A stretch of 64,000 bases of DNA from Hoplostethus atlanticus (taxonomy: Eukaryota > Chordata > Actinopteri > Trachichthyiformes > Trachichthyidae), in contig JAXDDX010000117.1 of assembly GCA_034670405.1 (NCBI GenBank), positions 992,001 to 1,056,000 of the forward strand. Direction: 5' to 3'. The notes beneath the pieces are model-generated. The model had not been told where the DNA came from and ran no database searches. It worked only from the letters and a program-made list of their open reading frames with translations. Both the position numbers and the translations under genes were made by a program. Shown here in pieces: positions 25,501 through 39,700 of this stretch. Positions within the stretch are counted from its first letter, which is position 1. Each line of letters opens with the position of its first letter.

Positions 25501-28500
25501 TTGTGTAGACCTAAAAAAAGAAACACCAATTGAATATTTCAGAAAAAAAACAAATCAAATCAAAACAGGTATTCTGATTTAACCTTTATTTCCACTAAAT
25601 TCTAGCTTTCCTGCCACTAACAAGTGAAAAAATTACCTTCACTGCAAGGCAATCTTAAAAAGCATTCTTTCAAGTACCATTTAATTTGTAAGATGGACTG
25701 AGCATTGAGGAACAGGTAAATCAGGAGGATGAGGACAAATGTCAGGCTGTTTATAGTTGTGCAGATATTTGATTCAGGCAATAAGCCAAGCTGTAAACAA
25801 GGTCAAAACATCACTAGTCAAACAGCGCCTAATTGCTTTCTTGTGTGACTGAGGGTTTAAAACATTAACATTGACCTTCAGAAGGGGTCAAGAAGACCAG
25901 CGGGGATGACAAAAGCCATATTATGTGTTTATAGACAAATTAATGTAATGTAAAGGATACAGAATGAAAATCCAGGTATCAAGGTAGTGTATGTGCTTTG
26001 ATTGTATATACATATTGTGCTAAGCAGAGCTGTACTGATTTGACAAATAATTGATTGAAAAAAAAAAATTTATGGAAAAAAAACTTGTTGTTGAATTGTT
26101 TAGTCATTTAATTAAATTATCAAGCAAAAATTCCATTCTCTGGTCCTAGCTTCTCAAATGTGATAATTTGCTCTGTTTTATATTGTAAGTGAATATCTTT
26201 TGGTTTTGGACTGTTGGACAAAATAATTTGAACACGTCGCCATGGGCTCTAGGAAATTGTGATTGAACAGAAAGTTTTGGGTGAGGCCGATTGGTTTTAT
26301 CTCCCCATTTGTACTCAAAATCTTTGATCAAATTGTTAAGTTAAGGTGAAATACTTTTTAGAGATCAAAACAGACAAACAATGAGCAAGCTCCACGGGTA
26401 TTACGCCCTCAAATAGATCATGAACTACATCTGGAGGGTAGCCTGCAGTGACATGAAAATGGGTGAGATTCTTATTCAAAACACAATCCCGTTTAACTCC
26501 ACAGCACAAACGTGATGTTTCTAGTGCACACTTCAAATGGGCTTCATGAAGTTCCCGCGTTCTATGCTCAAAAACACCAGCAGTCAATGACTGAATTTCT
26601 GATTTCTTAGCTGTGCAGAATCTACAGATGTATTCACCAGAAAAACTTTCTACAAAACCTGCCAGCCCATGGGCTCCTAGGTTGTCAGCTATTACGCAAT
26701 TCACTGTGCCCTTGATACACTCGTTCAATTGACTGACGAACACACCATGTTGCTCCAAGATTACCAGATCTTTCAAAAGTGGATCCAACACTTTTTCAAA
26801 CCCAAATGTCTTCAAATCTTCACTTTTACAAAGAACAGCCAAATAAATGGATGAGAGAGCAGAATGAGAGCCAGGCGGCAAATTGCACAAGACCCAATAT
26901 ACACCACAAAGCTTATGCTTTTTGCGTGAGGTCCCAAGAGGATTACAAACCTCAAAATCGTCGATATAAAGTTGTATGGAAATTCTCAACTTCTCGACAG
27001 CTAGAAAGCTATTTGTTTTATAATGCTCACCATCTCGAAAAGACTTGTAAACCCTCTGATCACCATGCAAAACTTCTCTATTTTCTTGAGCTATTTGTTC
27101 TTCAATCACTTTATCCAGTAATTGATTGTGACTCAGTATTTCCTGCAATAACTGTAATAAAGGGATGAAATTACCTCCTTTGGTCTACAGATAGAAAATA
27201 CTCAGTAGGCTCTACAACCCTAAAATGTAGCTTGTAGTATTGCTTTCTTTTAAAAGAAGTGGCAAGAGGGCCACACTTTCCCAAAATATTAGGCACAGGG
27301 TTAGAAACACACACAGAATTGGCAAGTTCTTCAACGACAGCCTGACCAACATTAAGGTTATGGCTTTTGAAAATTTCTGTAACTGCACGCTTTGTGACTG
27401 GCACACAAGCTGAACTTAACAAAAAATGCAACTCTTCCAACAACTCATCTACTGCTGTTGCTGGAATATGAAATATATGTTCCAATTTCAACAATATTAC
27501 TGCTATTTTCTGCTCAATTAGTTCTGGCAGATTTTCATCACCGTCAGCACCTTCTGTCTCTGACTCGGTTTCAACATCAACATATGATACATCAGCAGAA
27601 CAGCCAGCCCTCACATTATCAGAGGTATCTGACACTTGCACCGGGTCCACAAATACAACTACACCTGCTTTAAAATCTTTCAGTGTGTGTGGATGATGCT
27701 TCCTGTTTTTGTGTGTATAAAATGTACTGTAAATATTTGTCTTGAAAGGGCAACCAAGAAACACACAACTAACTGTCTCGTTACTTCGCAGATGTGTTCC
27801 AACATGAACAAAAAAATCTTTCTCTGTGGAGAGGTCACTGCATTCACATAACCCACATTTAAAAGTTACTGAACTGGTAGCTGTCTGTGTAAACTGAGAT
27901 GAATGAGCTTTATAGACATGGGTGTTGAGTGCACTCCACGTCTTGAATGTGCATGGACAATTTACATATATGCACAGATAATGCAGGCCTCTTCCAAAAT
28001 GATGATGTAGTTTATAATGTTTAAGCAATTTGTACCTACTACTCTCTCTGGCGACACAATGTTTGCACTGCCACATACACGTCACTGAAAAAAAAAAAGA
28101 AATGCATCAGCCAATGATAAAAGCTATTAGCCAAATATAGTTAAAAAACACAAAATATTTAACACTACATTTCAGCTAAATCATGAAACCTCAAAGTGTA
28201 ATATACATATGATAACAGATAAGGAATAAAATGATTTAAAAAAAAAAGATATATATATATATATATAAACTTACCAAGTATTATACAGGATGGGCACAGA
28301 ATTCTGAGTGCTTGGGGACACTGCTTTATTTTGTGATGTATTTCTGGTGAAAAGAGAAATTGTTTTAAAAAGGTTATTACAACGGAAGTAATATTTCTAT
28401 AGTGAATAAGTATTTCAATATCTATATTATAGACACAATGTGAGGACTGTTGCTATTTATTCAACCTTAATGTAGAGGACCACGGAGCAGAAAAAACAAT

Positions 28501-31500
28501 ATGCAATATTCCACCCGATTAAAAAGGTTCTGATTACAACAATTGCAAAAGGGCCAAATATGATTTCCATGACTGACCGATGAAGGCCAAATACCTAGGA
28601 AAAGATCCTACTACTGTGCTAATGTGATGTTATAGAAGCAGAAAAAGCACTTGCTATTACTTTAGACACTCCGATTTTATCTTGCTTCTTGTTATTATTT
28701 CCCCGCCGTCATACATGAACAGGAGATTTATTTCTTAAACAGTAACCGCAACACATGGGTCCGCCGATAAGTGTTGCGCTAACCTGGGCTCTATGTGTAC
28801 AAATTCGTCATTTATACCGCAAAATAGGTACACACCGCGTCTCTCTCATAGCGAAGCCGCTAGCCTGGCTACAACACAGGCACACGTTCCACACCAAGCG
28901 AATCTCTCAAAGGGATATTACCTTCACTGAAATGAGAGTGTTAATTTTAAACTGCTGGTTGCAGGATTCTTTTTCTGCACCGCGGTTCACCGGCGAGAGT
29001 TTCTACATAGAGCACAAAAAAGCCATTTTGACAGATAATGTACTTGGAGTGTAAATAAAGACAACCTAGCCATAGCAAAGTTGAGCTAGCCTTAACTGTG
29101 AGAAACATGCGCGACAAAACTCACGTTTTAGAGAAAGCTTGCCAACTGAGAAATGTCTCACAAGTGTCTTAAGAACTACTACTCATCCTATTGAACTAAA
29201 TAAATTCATGTAGATATAAAATAATTACTTACTCTTAATATCAAGGATGCCAAACGATTAGGTGATTAGGTGAAAGTCCTCTCGCATGTGCTCGTTAACC
29301 TTCTAAATCAACGTTATCGCGGGCGATACTTTCTGCATCCGGTGGGCGTGGAGCACGCGCAAAAGTCAGAATGTCAGAATCATTGTTTCGAAATATCTTG
29401 TTCTCGTTGGACCAACATATTTTGATTGCATTCATCAGAATTTTCTTTGAGTCATGTCCAACAGACACGAACCAATCATTTAATGAACATAAACACAATA
29501 AATGTATTTAATACTAACATATTTCTAGTTTGTTAATCAAACACATGCCCTAGTTCATTTTTTTGAGTGTAAGATCTCATTAAGATCTAGTGAAGGGAGC
29601 TTTGTTAGCAAGAAAGACAAGTTTAAAAAAGGTTTGAAAGGAAACCAATGTTCAGAATTGCTATATACAATCTAAATATCACATCTGAGTAATGGTAATC
29701 CAAAATGTTGAATTTTGGCAACTTACCACGAACGAAACAAAGGGGTTAAATACTTATGCAAACATGATTTCTCTGTTATTTTTATGTTATCCTTTCAAAT
29801 AAATTTCAACAATTTTGTTTTCACTTTGATAGAATAGAGTGCTTTGAATAGAACTCAGACGAATTATCCCAAATAAATCTGTTTTGAAATAACTTAATAG
29901 CACAACAAAATGTGCAAAAAGTCAAGGGGGTTGAGTACTTTTGCAAGGCACTGTGTTTATATACTGTACATATACTACTTATTTGGAGCATCTACTCATT
30001 ATCATTAAGAACTGCTCAAGAAACCAGGAGACAGAGACCTGAGATATTCCCCTAACATCTCCAGATGGTAATGATGCACCTCGGTAGCATGGAGGGATGT
30101 TACCTGCAGTAACATGAAAGGATGTCACCCAGAGTAACATGTTACCTGAAATAACATGGAGAGATGTTGGCTGGAGTAACATGTTACCTGGAATCTGGCT
30201 CTGCAAATCATCGTTCAAAAGACGGCACAGCTCAGTGAACAAGGCCAACACACATAAACCAACCACCCTCCGCAGGATACAATGAAAGGCTTCCTAAATT
30301 CATTCGATTTACCAAAATGGGAATTAGAGGGTGCAATTAATAGATTAAAATCCAATAAATAATGATGTTTTTCCGTCCGATTGGTATAAGACCTTTAGAG
30401 AGTTGAGCCCCCATTCTCATAGCCTCATTCAATTTCAACCTCAGAGAAGGCAGAATCCCCCCTTTGTGGAAAGAGGCCATTATCTCAGTCATTCCCAAGG
30501 AAGGCAGGGTGCTAATTTTAGACCAATCCCAATTTTGAATGTAGATTAGAAGATATGTACCTCGATTAGCTCCAAATGAGTTGAGACCTTTATGCCAGAC
30601 ATAATTAATGAAGAACAGACAGGTTTCATTAGAGGACACCAAACAGGATAATATTAGAAAGACTGGTGCAAAAGAGGGGGTCTACTGCTATACTGCTGAG
30701 CCTTGAAGGTAGAGGCGGGAGGCAGGAAACATAAAATTTGACTTTTTGCAGATGACATCATCGTCTACTATAAAGACACCTGAAGTCTGTTTTTCTAAGT
30801 TAGTCAGCCTATTAGAAGTTTACCGTCATTATTCATGATATGAACTCAATGTCAAGAAGACACAGATCCTGTCCCTTAACTATTCCCCAGCAAAAGAAAT
30901 TTGAGAAGAATACAACCTCAAATGGGAAGCAAATTCAATTAAATACCTGGGGGTGAACATTACTAAGGGGATGACGAAATTATATAAAACAAACTACACA
31001 GATAGTTAAAGTAGATATACTACCAAAGTTACCGCATTTCTTGTTTCAATCCTTACCAGTGATGGTGCCACAAAAACAATTCTCAGTCTGGGATAAATGG
31101 ATATTGTAGGTTTATTTGGGGCGGAAAGAAGCCCAGAATTAAGGATGTGACAAAGATAAAGGAGGAATGGCACCATATAGCTAGGAAGGAACACCCCAGG
31201 GTTCAGTGAATCATGGCTGGCCTAGCTAACCTGATGTTTTGGGTGATGGAGTCTGTAACTAGGGTAACGTTACACAGTTCACCACATGCCTGGGGAGGGG
31301 AGGGAGTTCGTCGGCCATCGGGGCTAGCAAGAGGTGCAAAGTGATTTGCACTCAGGACTAAGTTAAGTTGCCTACTTCCTTGTTGTATTTCAGAAACTGT
31401 TTGCAGTGATTGGCCCACCACTTCGAGAGGGGAGGACCCTGACAGGTAAGCCTTGAGAGTACACCTCCAAGAGTTCATAGTATCAGCAATTCATTGTAAA

Positions 31501-33738
31501 TATGGATAGTGCAAAGAGGACAACGAGAAGCTTTTAACTTTCTCTCTTTCTCTTTGGACAGATGAGCAAGTGGTGATGGGAAACAAGCTGTTGGTGTATA
31601 TAAGGTAGCACACACAGAGACATCAATTCACTAAGTTTTTGCAGCTGATATCATTTGCCACCAAAATTTCCAAATCTGCTTATAACCACTACATTTCTGT
31701 GGACAAAAAGTGAAGCAATGACTGATGGGATACTATTATTTGCTCAATGAATTATTAGATGTAGGTCACCAAACTAGAGGGAACATTACAACATGGCAAG
31801 CGTCACACCGTGCCATACCCAATGGACGCCAGTGTGTTCACACATCATACACACATGCCTGTTAAATAGTTCATAAAGAAATCACACACATACGCAAAAC
31901 CTGCTGTGAACTATCTATCATCTCTCTCTCTCTGCTTCTCTACCTTTGTTTGTCTATGTGTGTGTATGTGTGTGTATGTGTGTGTGTGTGTGTGTGTGTC
32001 TGCCTGCCTGCCTGCCTGCCTGCCTGCGCATGTATAGTTGCTGTCTGGCTGGCAGAGCCTATCCACTAGGAGACATTCCTGAAGACCTGGTGGCTCAAGT
32101 CAAGAACCAGGTATGTAGATGTCTTTGTGCAAGTCTGACTTGGCCAGTGTGTGGATTTCTGGGTATGGGTATTAAAAGTTACGTCTCGCTGCCAATTGGG
32201 GGCCTCCAACGGGTGAAATTGCCCAGAGCAGCTTTAAGATTAGGTTTAGGGTAAGGGTTAAGATTAAGGTTGGTTTAGGGTTTAGGAATTAATTTATTCA
32301 AATGAAGAATTCATTCTCATTGTCGTTTTTTTGGAATTCTTAATTGTTTGGAAATCTCAAATTAACTTTTCTACACATGCAGAAAACAAAAAAATAAATA
32401 TCTAAGGCCTAACTTTATTTAAAAAAATCTAAAATCTAAATCTAAAAAAGTGAAGTGACATAATGCATATTTGAGAAGCTAAAAATTCAATTTCATATCA
32501 TCGATTGTGTATGTCCGATTTGGCGATGGGTGTCTGGATTTGCCCATTTTTACCTTACTGCTCATTTATAGTTTCACAACTTTCATTAGCTACATTCGTA
32601 TAGAAACAGGCTGGTTTTGACAGCTCTCTTACTTTCTTTCGGTGTTAAATTTGACTTAAATTGACCATGAAATTCACCATTAAATTGACCATGTATGTGG
32701 TCACCATGGCAACAAGCAAGTTTGTGGGCTTTATATTTTTGGCTGGAGAGAAGGAAGAGATGGAAAAATGGAGTGATAGAGTAGGAGGTGCAGACTATTT
32801 ATATTTTTTCATCAAGAAAAAAAACTTTTGTAAACCTGATTGTTAAGACTTGAAGACCAATATGACCAAAAGTTTGTTTCTGCTCTACTGGAATTTAGCT
32901 AAGACGGTGTGCCGGAGTTTTCAAACTCAGCAGTGACATGGAGCAGATGTCTGAACTCCAAATGTCTAATGAAACTAATTATGGTCACATCTTTCAAGCA
33001 ATCAAAGAGGCGTCCACATACCTTGTTGCACAGTTAGGGTAGGGCAGTGTCTGAAAGATGGTGTGAGAGGGCAAACTGCTTCAAATGCTCCATTAAGGGG
33101 GGCTGTCATCCAGTGCAATAAACTCAATATTTCTCCTTTTTTAAAATTATTTTTCACTGTCATAGGGTAATTTATAATAATTCAATGCATCCTCTAATGC
33201 TGCTTGGGTGCAGACTTCTTCTGATTTACTATCTGTGAGAACTCATTGTGCTCCTTTGCTTGTTGATGGCAAATACGTTTTTTACATCAATTTGCCAAAA
33301 TGAATCAGAGTGTGGGAAATTAAATATAAAAAGAAATGCATCGGGGGTTATCGATACAATAAATTCACCGAGATTGAGAGTAGCAAAACAGACATTTTTT
33401 GATATGAAATGTCACAGAGTAGTATTTTCAAGATCTCTCATTAAGGGTCGTTTTAAGGGTGTGGGAGTATTGCAGGACACTACAGTGACTGTTTTCCCAA
33501 GGCGCACTGTGCACACTAAAAAAATTGAAGAGCACAGGTAAGAAAGCTAGGACTATGATCTGACACTCATTGCAAATGCCCATCCATATTTTGAATCTCA
33601 AATTGCAGCTCATGCTTTTCCAAGTAGCATGAATTCATAGTTAGGAGTATGCTGCTAACCGTGCTGGGAAAAAACATTGTCTCACAGATTCCGACAACTT
33701 CCTTAAAGAAGAAATATAATATTATGTGTTTTGTGTTA

Positions 33739-33779
<41 letters not shown>

Positions 33780-36700
33780 TTTGTGTGTGTGTTTGTGTGT
33801 GTGTGTGTTTGTTTGTGTGTGTTTGTGTGTGTCTGTCAGGTGTTTGAGTTCCTGATCCGTCTCCATTCAGCTGAGTCATCGGACGAAGAGGAGGTTTTTC
33901 CATATGTCCGCACGCTCCTCCACTTTGACACCCGGGAGTTCCTCAATGTCCTCGCCCTGGTGAGCTACAACAACAACACACAGGTACAACTTCGCCTCCC
34001 ATATGCCCGCCGGACCGCCAGTCAAACCAAACAGCCGATCAAAAGACCCTTGATCAGTTAACCTGCCTATCCTCTGGCCCGTGAGAGATTTGATGTGATT
34101 TGATCAAATATCAAGGAGGCTGATGCGTTCAGGGTGTTGACAAACTGGATGATTGGCACTTAAATGACAGCAGTCGTGGGAGATTTACCTGAACCAATGG
34201 AATATAAACACTATTCATTTCCTTTCCATTCAATCAATTCTGAATTGGGACAATTGAATTTGAAATTCTAATTAAAATTTAAATTAAATAATAATTACAT
34301 TCAATTGCAAGCCATTACATCCGATTTCCAATTGTGCCTTACAAATTTTACACTTTAAACTTCACTCAACAAATGCGTTTTTTCACTTAAACGGAAATAT
34401 TTTTTCAATATGAGCATAGCAAATTCAAACTCATCCAAACTAATCTGTTTACATACACAAGGGAACGTGCATTCCTGCCTAGAGTATTCTTAGTCATGTG
34501 ATTTGGTAAAAAATGTCATCCAGTTTGTCACTGGCTTCATATTGCCATAATCAACCTGCTGTACAGCTTTATGTATACAGCCTTTGATAAATGATCTGCT
34601 TTCAGGCATTTCTCATTTTCCATCTTTAAACAAGTGAAGACACTTTCACGTCTTTGACCAAGCAGCTTGCAGAACTAAGATTCTTTATTTTTTTTTTTGG
34701 AATATTTTCTTTTTGTCATTCTGTATTCTGTCTCTCTCACCCTTTGCTGTAGACGTTTGAAGACTTCAAGAATGACAAGCAGGCACTGGAATACCAGCAG
34801 AGGATAGTGGACATTTTATTGAAGGTAAAATCCCCCAAAAGATCCTCAGCATGCAAGGTCTTTTTCAGCAACACCATATTTGCGTCGTATTCATGCATAC
34901 ATTTTGAATTTAGCAATTCATGGGCCTGGTCCCCCTGTCTTGGGGCTGCTTTTCTGATTTTGTCAGCAATTGGATCATACCCTGGTTCAGTCATCAGCCT
35001 CAATTGTTTGTGGACAATCACATTAGCCAAGAGTTGCTTTACTTACATGGGTTAAATGTAAACACAGGTCGATGGCATCCAATCCACAAACTGCCAGTAA
35101 GTCCAGTCTAGTCAGAGTGCTTGATAGCTGTATTTGGACTGCCTCCTTGGAGGACTCTTCACTTCCTGTGTGTGGAGATTTCCTACCAGTGACCATCCCC
35201 GACACCAAAATTACACTGAAAGACGGCTAGATTCTTAGGGATTTTTAGCCCTAACCTGCATTGCCTCCTATTATTTTACTTTACGTGACGTTTACCAAAC
35301 ACAGGATCAATAGTACTAGTACTAGTACTTCTTTACTCCTCTGTTACATTCAGTTTCACTCTCTATAGACACTCTATTTCTCTTTTACATTGTTTCTCTC
35401 TTTTCATCTCTTTGGAGTATTTTGCGTTGCTCAGGTTATTAATGTCTCTTTCTGGGTCCAAGGTGATGGTGGACAACCCTGACTTTACCCCCTCCCAGGT
35501 GGGTGGGCTCTTCACCTTCCTGGCTCGCCAGTTGGCCAAGCCAGACAACACGCTGTTCGTTAACAGGAAACTCTTCGACCAGGTAAACAATCAAATCCCA
35601 GCATGTCACAAACATTTCAACACCCTACTTCTTACCCAACTTGTATCCAGGACCTTCATCGTGGTGAAGTAGCTTTCAAATGAGCTTGATCAAACAAAAA
35701 CATTTTATTAAAAAGGTAATTTAATTCTTCCAGACCATCCGAAGCAGTGGTTACTACTGGACATTATCCGTCTCGCACATGTGTAAGTTGAGCATTTGTA
35801 CCAACAAAGTCCTGTGTGACCAAGGATGATGTAAGGCAGTAACACCCTCAATGTATGAAATAATAATATAATGATAATAAAGCCCCAGTTATCCCGAAGT
35901 CGGCTCCTTCTACTTTCTTGCAGATAATTTGCATCTACGGACCAAGTTAAAGGACCGTTAGTGCCTTGTATATCTATTGAATTAGCTGCAACATTTTCAC
36001 TGTTGTACCCTTATTAACCAGCTATGAAGCTATGTTTTGGCCAGCATGAGCTATCTGTCCTTTCTCCCTGTTGTCCGAGCCTGTGTTTTCTCCCATGCTC
36101 TGTCAGTGCCCACACTAATGATTGCACTCCTGCCACCACTGCTATTAACAGGCTAGCCCTGGCTCAGGTCATTTCTTGCACTGTTAGCTTGATACGAGTC
36201 AGGGAACTGTTTTCTTACTAAAGGACCTATTGTCTGGCATAAAGTGTTTGTACTCACAACTACAGAATAGGCCACTGTGCATGGAACTGCTGTTCTTGAA
36301 AAAGTTACTAGTCTAGCTTCTTGTTGTAAGGTAGTAGTTAACAAGTGATTGATCGGTCATGTTACATCAGAGTTGCGCTTGCCTTCAGTGTTGAGTGACT
36401 GTTTGTCTACCTACTTTTGAGCCCTTTGTGCAGTCTGAGCTGAAATTAATGTCTAACAAGATAGCCCTGCTTCTGGCTGTAGCTTTTCCAATGCAAGGAT
36501 CATCTCTGCCATTGAATGTGAAGGGCCATTCCACTAGTGTCTCCATATCCTGGGCTGTACTGAAGGTTGTGCTGCAGGTATCTAGCCTTCACCATGCACC
36601 TTTGCTCGGTTCTAGCTATTCCCCATGCTGTGACAGTAGCTGTTGAAACGATGCCTTCAGTCTTTTCTCAATAGAACAAGATTTATGAATGTAGCTACAG

Positions 36701-39700
36701 TTCTATGAATTCTGGATGATCAGAATTTTAGTGAGAAGATTCTCTGGGGAGAAACCACAGGATGACAAGGGCTTATATACAGAGGGCATTTGGAAAGTGC
36801 ATTGATCCTTGGTCACACATGGCTTGGTCGGTATAAACACTGTCTGTGTGCAAGATGGATAATGATGTGTTAAGCACCAGTGACCATGTGCCAGTGTTAA
36901 CCACTGCCTCTTATGCCCATAAGAGGTGGTACATATATATATGTATACAGTGGTATAAGCCTCAAAGCCTCAAAATTAGCTAGTGCTTCTTCTCTTTTGA
37001 GATCCTGGAAATAAGGTCCTTTCTACAAGACAGCAGGCAATCTGCCAGATAACTTCCAGTCTCTTTTTCCATAATTATTCTCAACAACACTACATGGCCC
37101 ATGCACCCATGCATGTAGTTTCTTCAAGAATGCTCATTTTTTGATTTTTATATTATATACTGATGATTGTCTCCAGAAGCCATTGGTGTCTTTTACTGAT
37201 TGTAGTTTTCACACATTTCTTGCAGTCAACATCACACCCTAGATTTAGGTTTCTAAGTGGGTTGATATTAACAACTCAATCTCCAGTGAATGGAAATTCT
37301 CATCACTCTTTATCACAATGTGACACATTTTGTCAGTTCCATTATAAAACACACTCAATCAACTCCAGCTCTGCTCAAAAATAATTAAATGCTCTTTCTG
37401 CTGCCTGAGAATTCCTTATGATAACAGGGGCTGTATTCACAAAACATCTTAAGGCTAAAAGTAGCTCCCAACTTGCTGATTTAGGAGAAACTCTTAAAAA
37501 TAATGGTCCTAATTATCAGTCCTAATTTTAGGACTCTAAAAAGCTAAAACGCTAAGGGCGCTAAAACCAGCTCCTAAATGTGTGAAAAGTTAGGGGTAGT
37601 CAAGAGGACTCCTAAGTCACTAAGACCAAATCACAAACAATCCTATGCTGGTGTCTGAGTGCCCAAGGACTACTGTACACCACTGACGCAATAGGCGATA
37701 GAGCCTTGGGTGCTGAGCCTCCTCCTAATAAATGCAATAAATATTTCGAATTATAGATTACATGTTAATATAATCTGCCATGACATGTATAGCGAGGTTC
37801 ATTTATATATAGGCTAAATACATTGAATGATAGAGAATAAAACATTGTGGTCTAGTGTAGTTGAAAATAATTGGCCTAACGTCCTATTACCTGTGGCAGT
37901 TGTTTGTCGATTGAATTCTGCAACCTCTGCCCTTCCTGAGACTGCAAAGAATACCAGCGCTTTTCACAGTCATCGATGGTTCTGGACAGAAGTGGGAAAG
38001 CATTTCCCACATTGCATTTATTTGCAAGTATATATTTTCCCACGCTTCGTTTTTGGTTTTTGAAGTTATCCCAACTCAACTTATCCCAAGCTGTTCTTGC
38101 GTCCAGTTTGGTTTTGGTTTTGGTTTGCACAATGTAGCATCATACGTCTTCCTATCAGCCATGGTTATTCTAGTCTTATAATTAAAAGGCTGCTTATATG
38201 TATATCCGCTAATTGTTTACAAGATGCCAGACATGTAAGAGGCTGACAATTAGCTGAACATATACTTGACTAGTCAGTAGCCTGTATTATTCTTGGTTTC
38301 ATGTTTAATCAGTGACACTTAGCCTACATTATTATTTTGAAATCTTTATTTGAATATGGCAACATGATACCTCCTTCTACAGTATTTCTATGATGAAATC
38401 ACTGACAGAGACCCATCCCCTATCAGCCAATCACTGTGGTCATAGGAAGTAAGCTTGTGACATCATCCATAGCAATGGGGTCAACCCGCAAAAATAATAA
38501 TAACCGTAGATTTCTTTTCAGTACCGTTGCAAATCACATTCTGCCACTTCCTTTAGTGGATATCACCTTTTATGACAATTTAATATGAAAAATGGAAAAC
38601 ATCCATTCACAAAATATTTTATCTTAGCACTAAGAGGTCTCCCAAATAGCAGTAAAAGTTTTTAGCTAAGAGTTTTCTCTTAAAACCTATTCACAAAGCT
38701 GCTGAGACCAACTTTTACTAAGGAATGGGGAAAAATCTTAAGCTAAGAAAAAGGGCGGGGTTGACCTCGTTGCTATGGATGATGTTGTGTTTCATGAACA
38801 AGCTTACTTCCTAAGCCCACAGTGATTGGCTGATAGGGGATGGGTCTCTGTCAGTGATTTCATCATAGAAATACTGTAGAAGGAGGTATCATGTTGCCAT
38901 ATTCAAATAAAGATTTCAAAATAAAAATGTAGGCTAAGTGTCACTGATTAAACATGAAACCAAGAATAATATAGGCTACTGACACACAAAACCAGCTCCA
39001 GCTCCTAAATGTTCAACTAATTGTCAGCCTCTGACATGTCTCGTACACAATTAGCGGATATGCATATAAGCAGCCTTTTACTTGAATCTAGACTAGAATA
39101 ACCATAGCTGATAGGAAGACGTATGACGCTACATTGTGCAAGTGAAAACCAAAACCAAACTGGACGCAAGAACAGCTTTTACTTCTTGTCCAACTTGTGC
39201 ATGAAAGGAAGGACATTATTAAAGGAAAATTTGGAGTTGGGATAACTTCATAGGTTTGTTTGTGATTTGGTCTTAGGGACTTAGTCCTCTTGACTACCCC
39301 TAACTTTTCACAGATTTAGGAGCTGGTTTTAGTGCTAAAACGCTTTGTGAAATACTCTTAGACCAAACATTTAGGAGTCCTAAAATTAGGACTGACACGC
39401 CCATTATTTTTAAGAGTTTCTCCTAAATCAGCAAGTTGGGAGCTACTTTTAGCCTTAAGATGTTTTGTGAATACAGTACCAGATCTCAGATTTCCAGTGG
39501 TCCACCCTCTGCACCCTTGGCTAGATCTGATAGTTGGAGAATTGGCCACAATTTAAGCGACTGTTAAAGAAGTCCAGCCTCAACCCTGAAGATTTGAAAA
39601 TAATACAGACCAATTTCTTATCTCTCATTCCTCAATACTCACACAATGTATCCCAACAGCTTGTTCACTTTCTCAATTTACAACATGGCTTCAGACCTCA

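Larger units (their letters stand above)
21385..29569 (-). mobile_element. 8.2-kb two-gene DNA transposon, CACTC termini, TA flanks (CACTA/EnSpm-like)
   Basis: The left end is CACTCAAAAAAATAAAT; the right end inverted is CACTCAAAAAAATGAAC. TA lies directly outside both ends. Three subterminal direct repeats of about 48 bp follow the left end (21645-21785). Two minus-strand pseudogenes fill it: a C2H2/Tnp2-like transposase (about 26265-28085) and a PB1/SAMD3-like gene (23106-25501). CACTA-type elements have CACT ends and subterminal repeats; a TA duplication would fit the Mirage branch of the CMC group. Family placement is inference. Both genes are broken. It lies in VPS8 intron 11, opposite strand. 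Confidence 0.75.

Noticed and set aside
28755-29054. 99-codon plus-strand open frame at the right end of the two-gene element
   Set aside because: No motif, opposite to the element genes, and in the region expected to hold promoter and 5' exons.
32235-32290. Interstitial telomere
   Set aside because: Only degenerate TTAGGG-like words, too short and irregular.
34737-35208. Host gene on the minus strand in VPS8 intron 16
   Set aside because: Open stretches overlap exon 16, are in two frames, and match no family I know. Kept only as an unexplained stretch.
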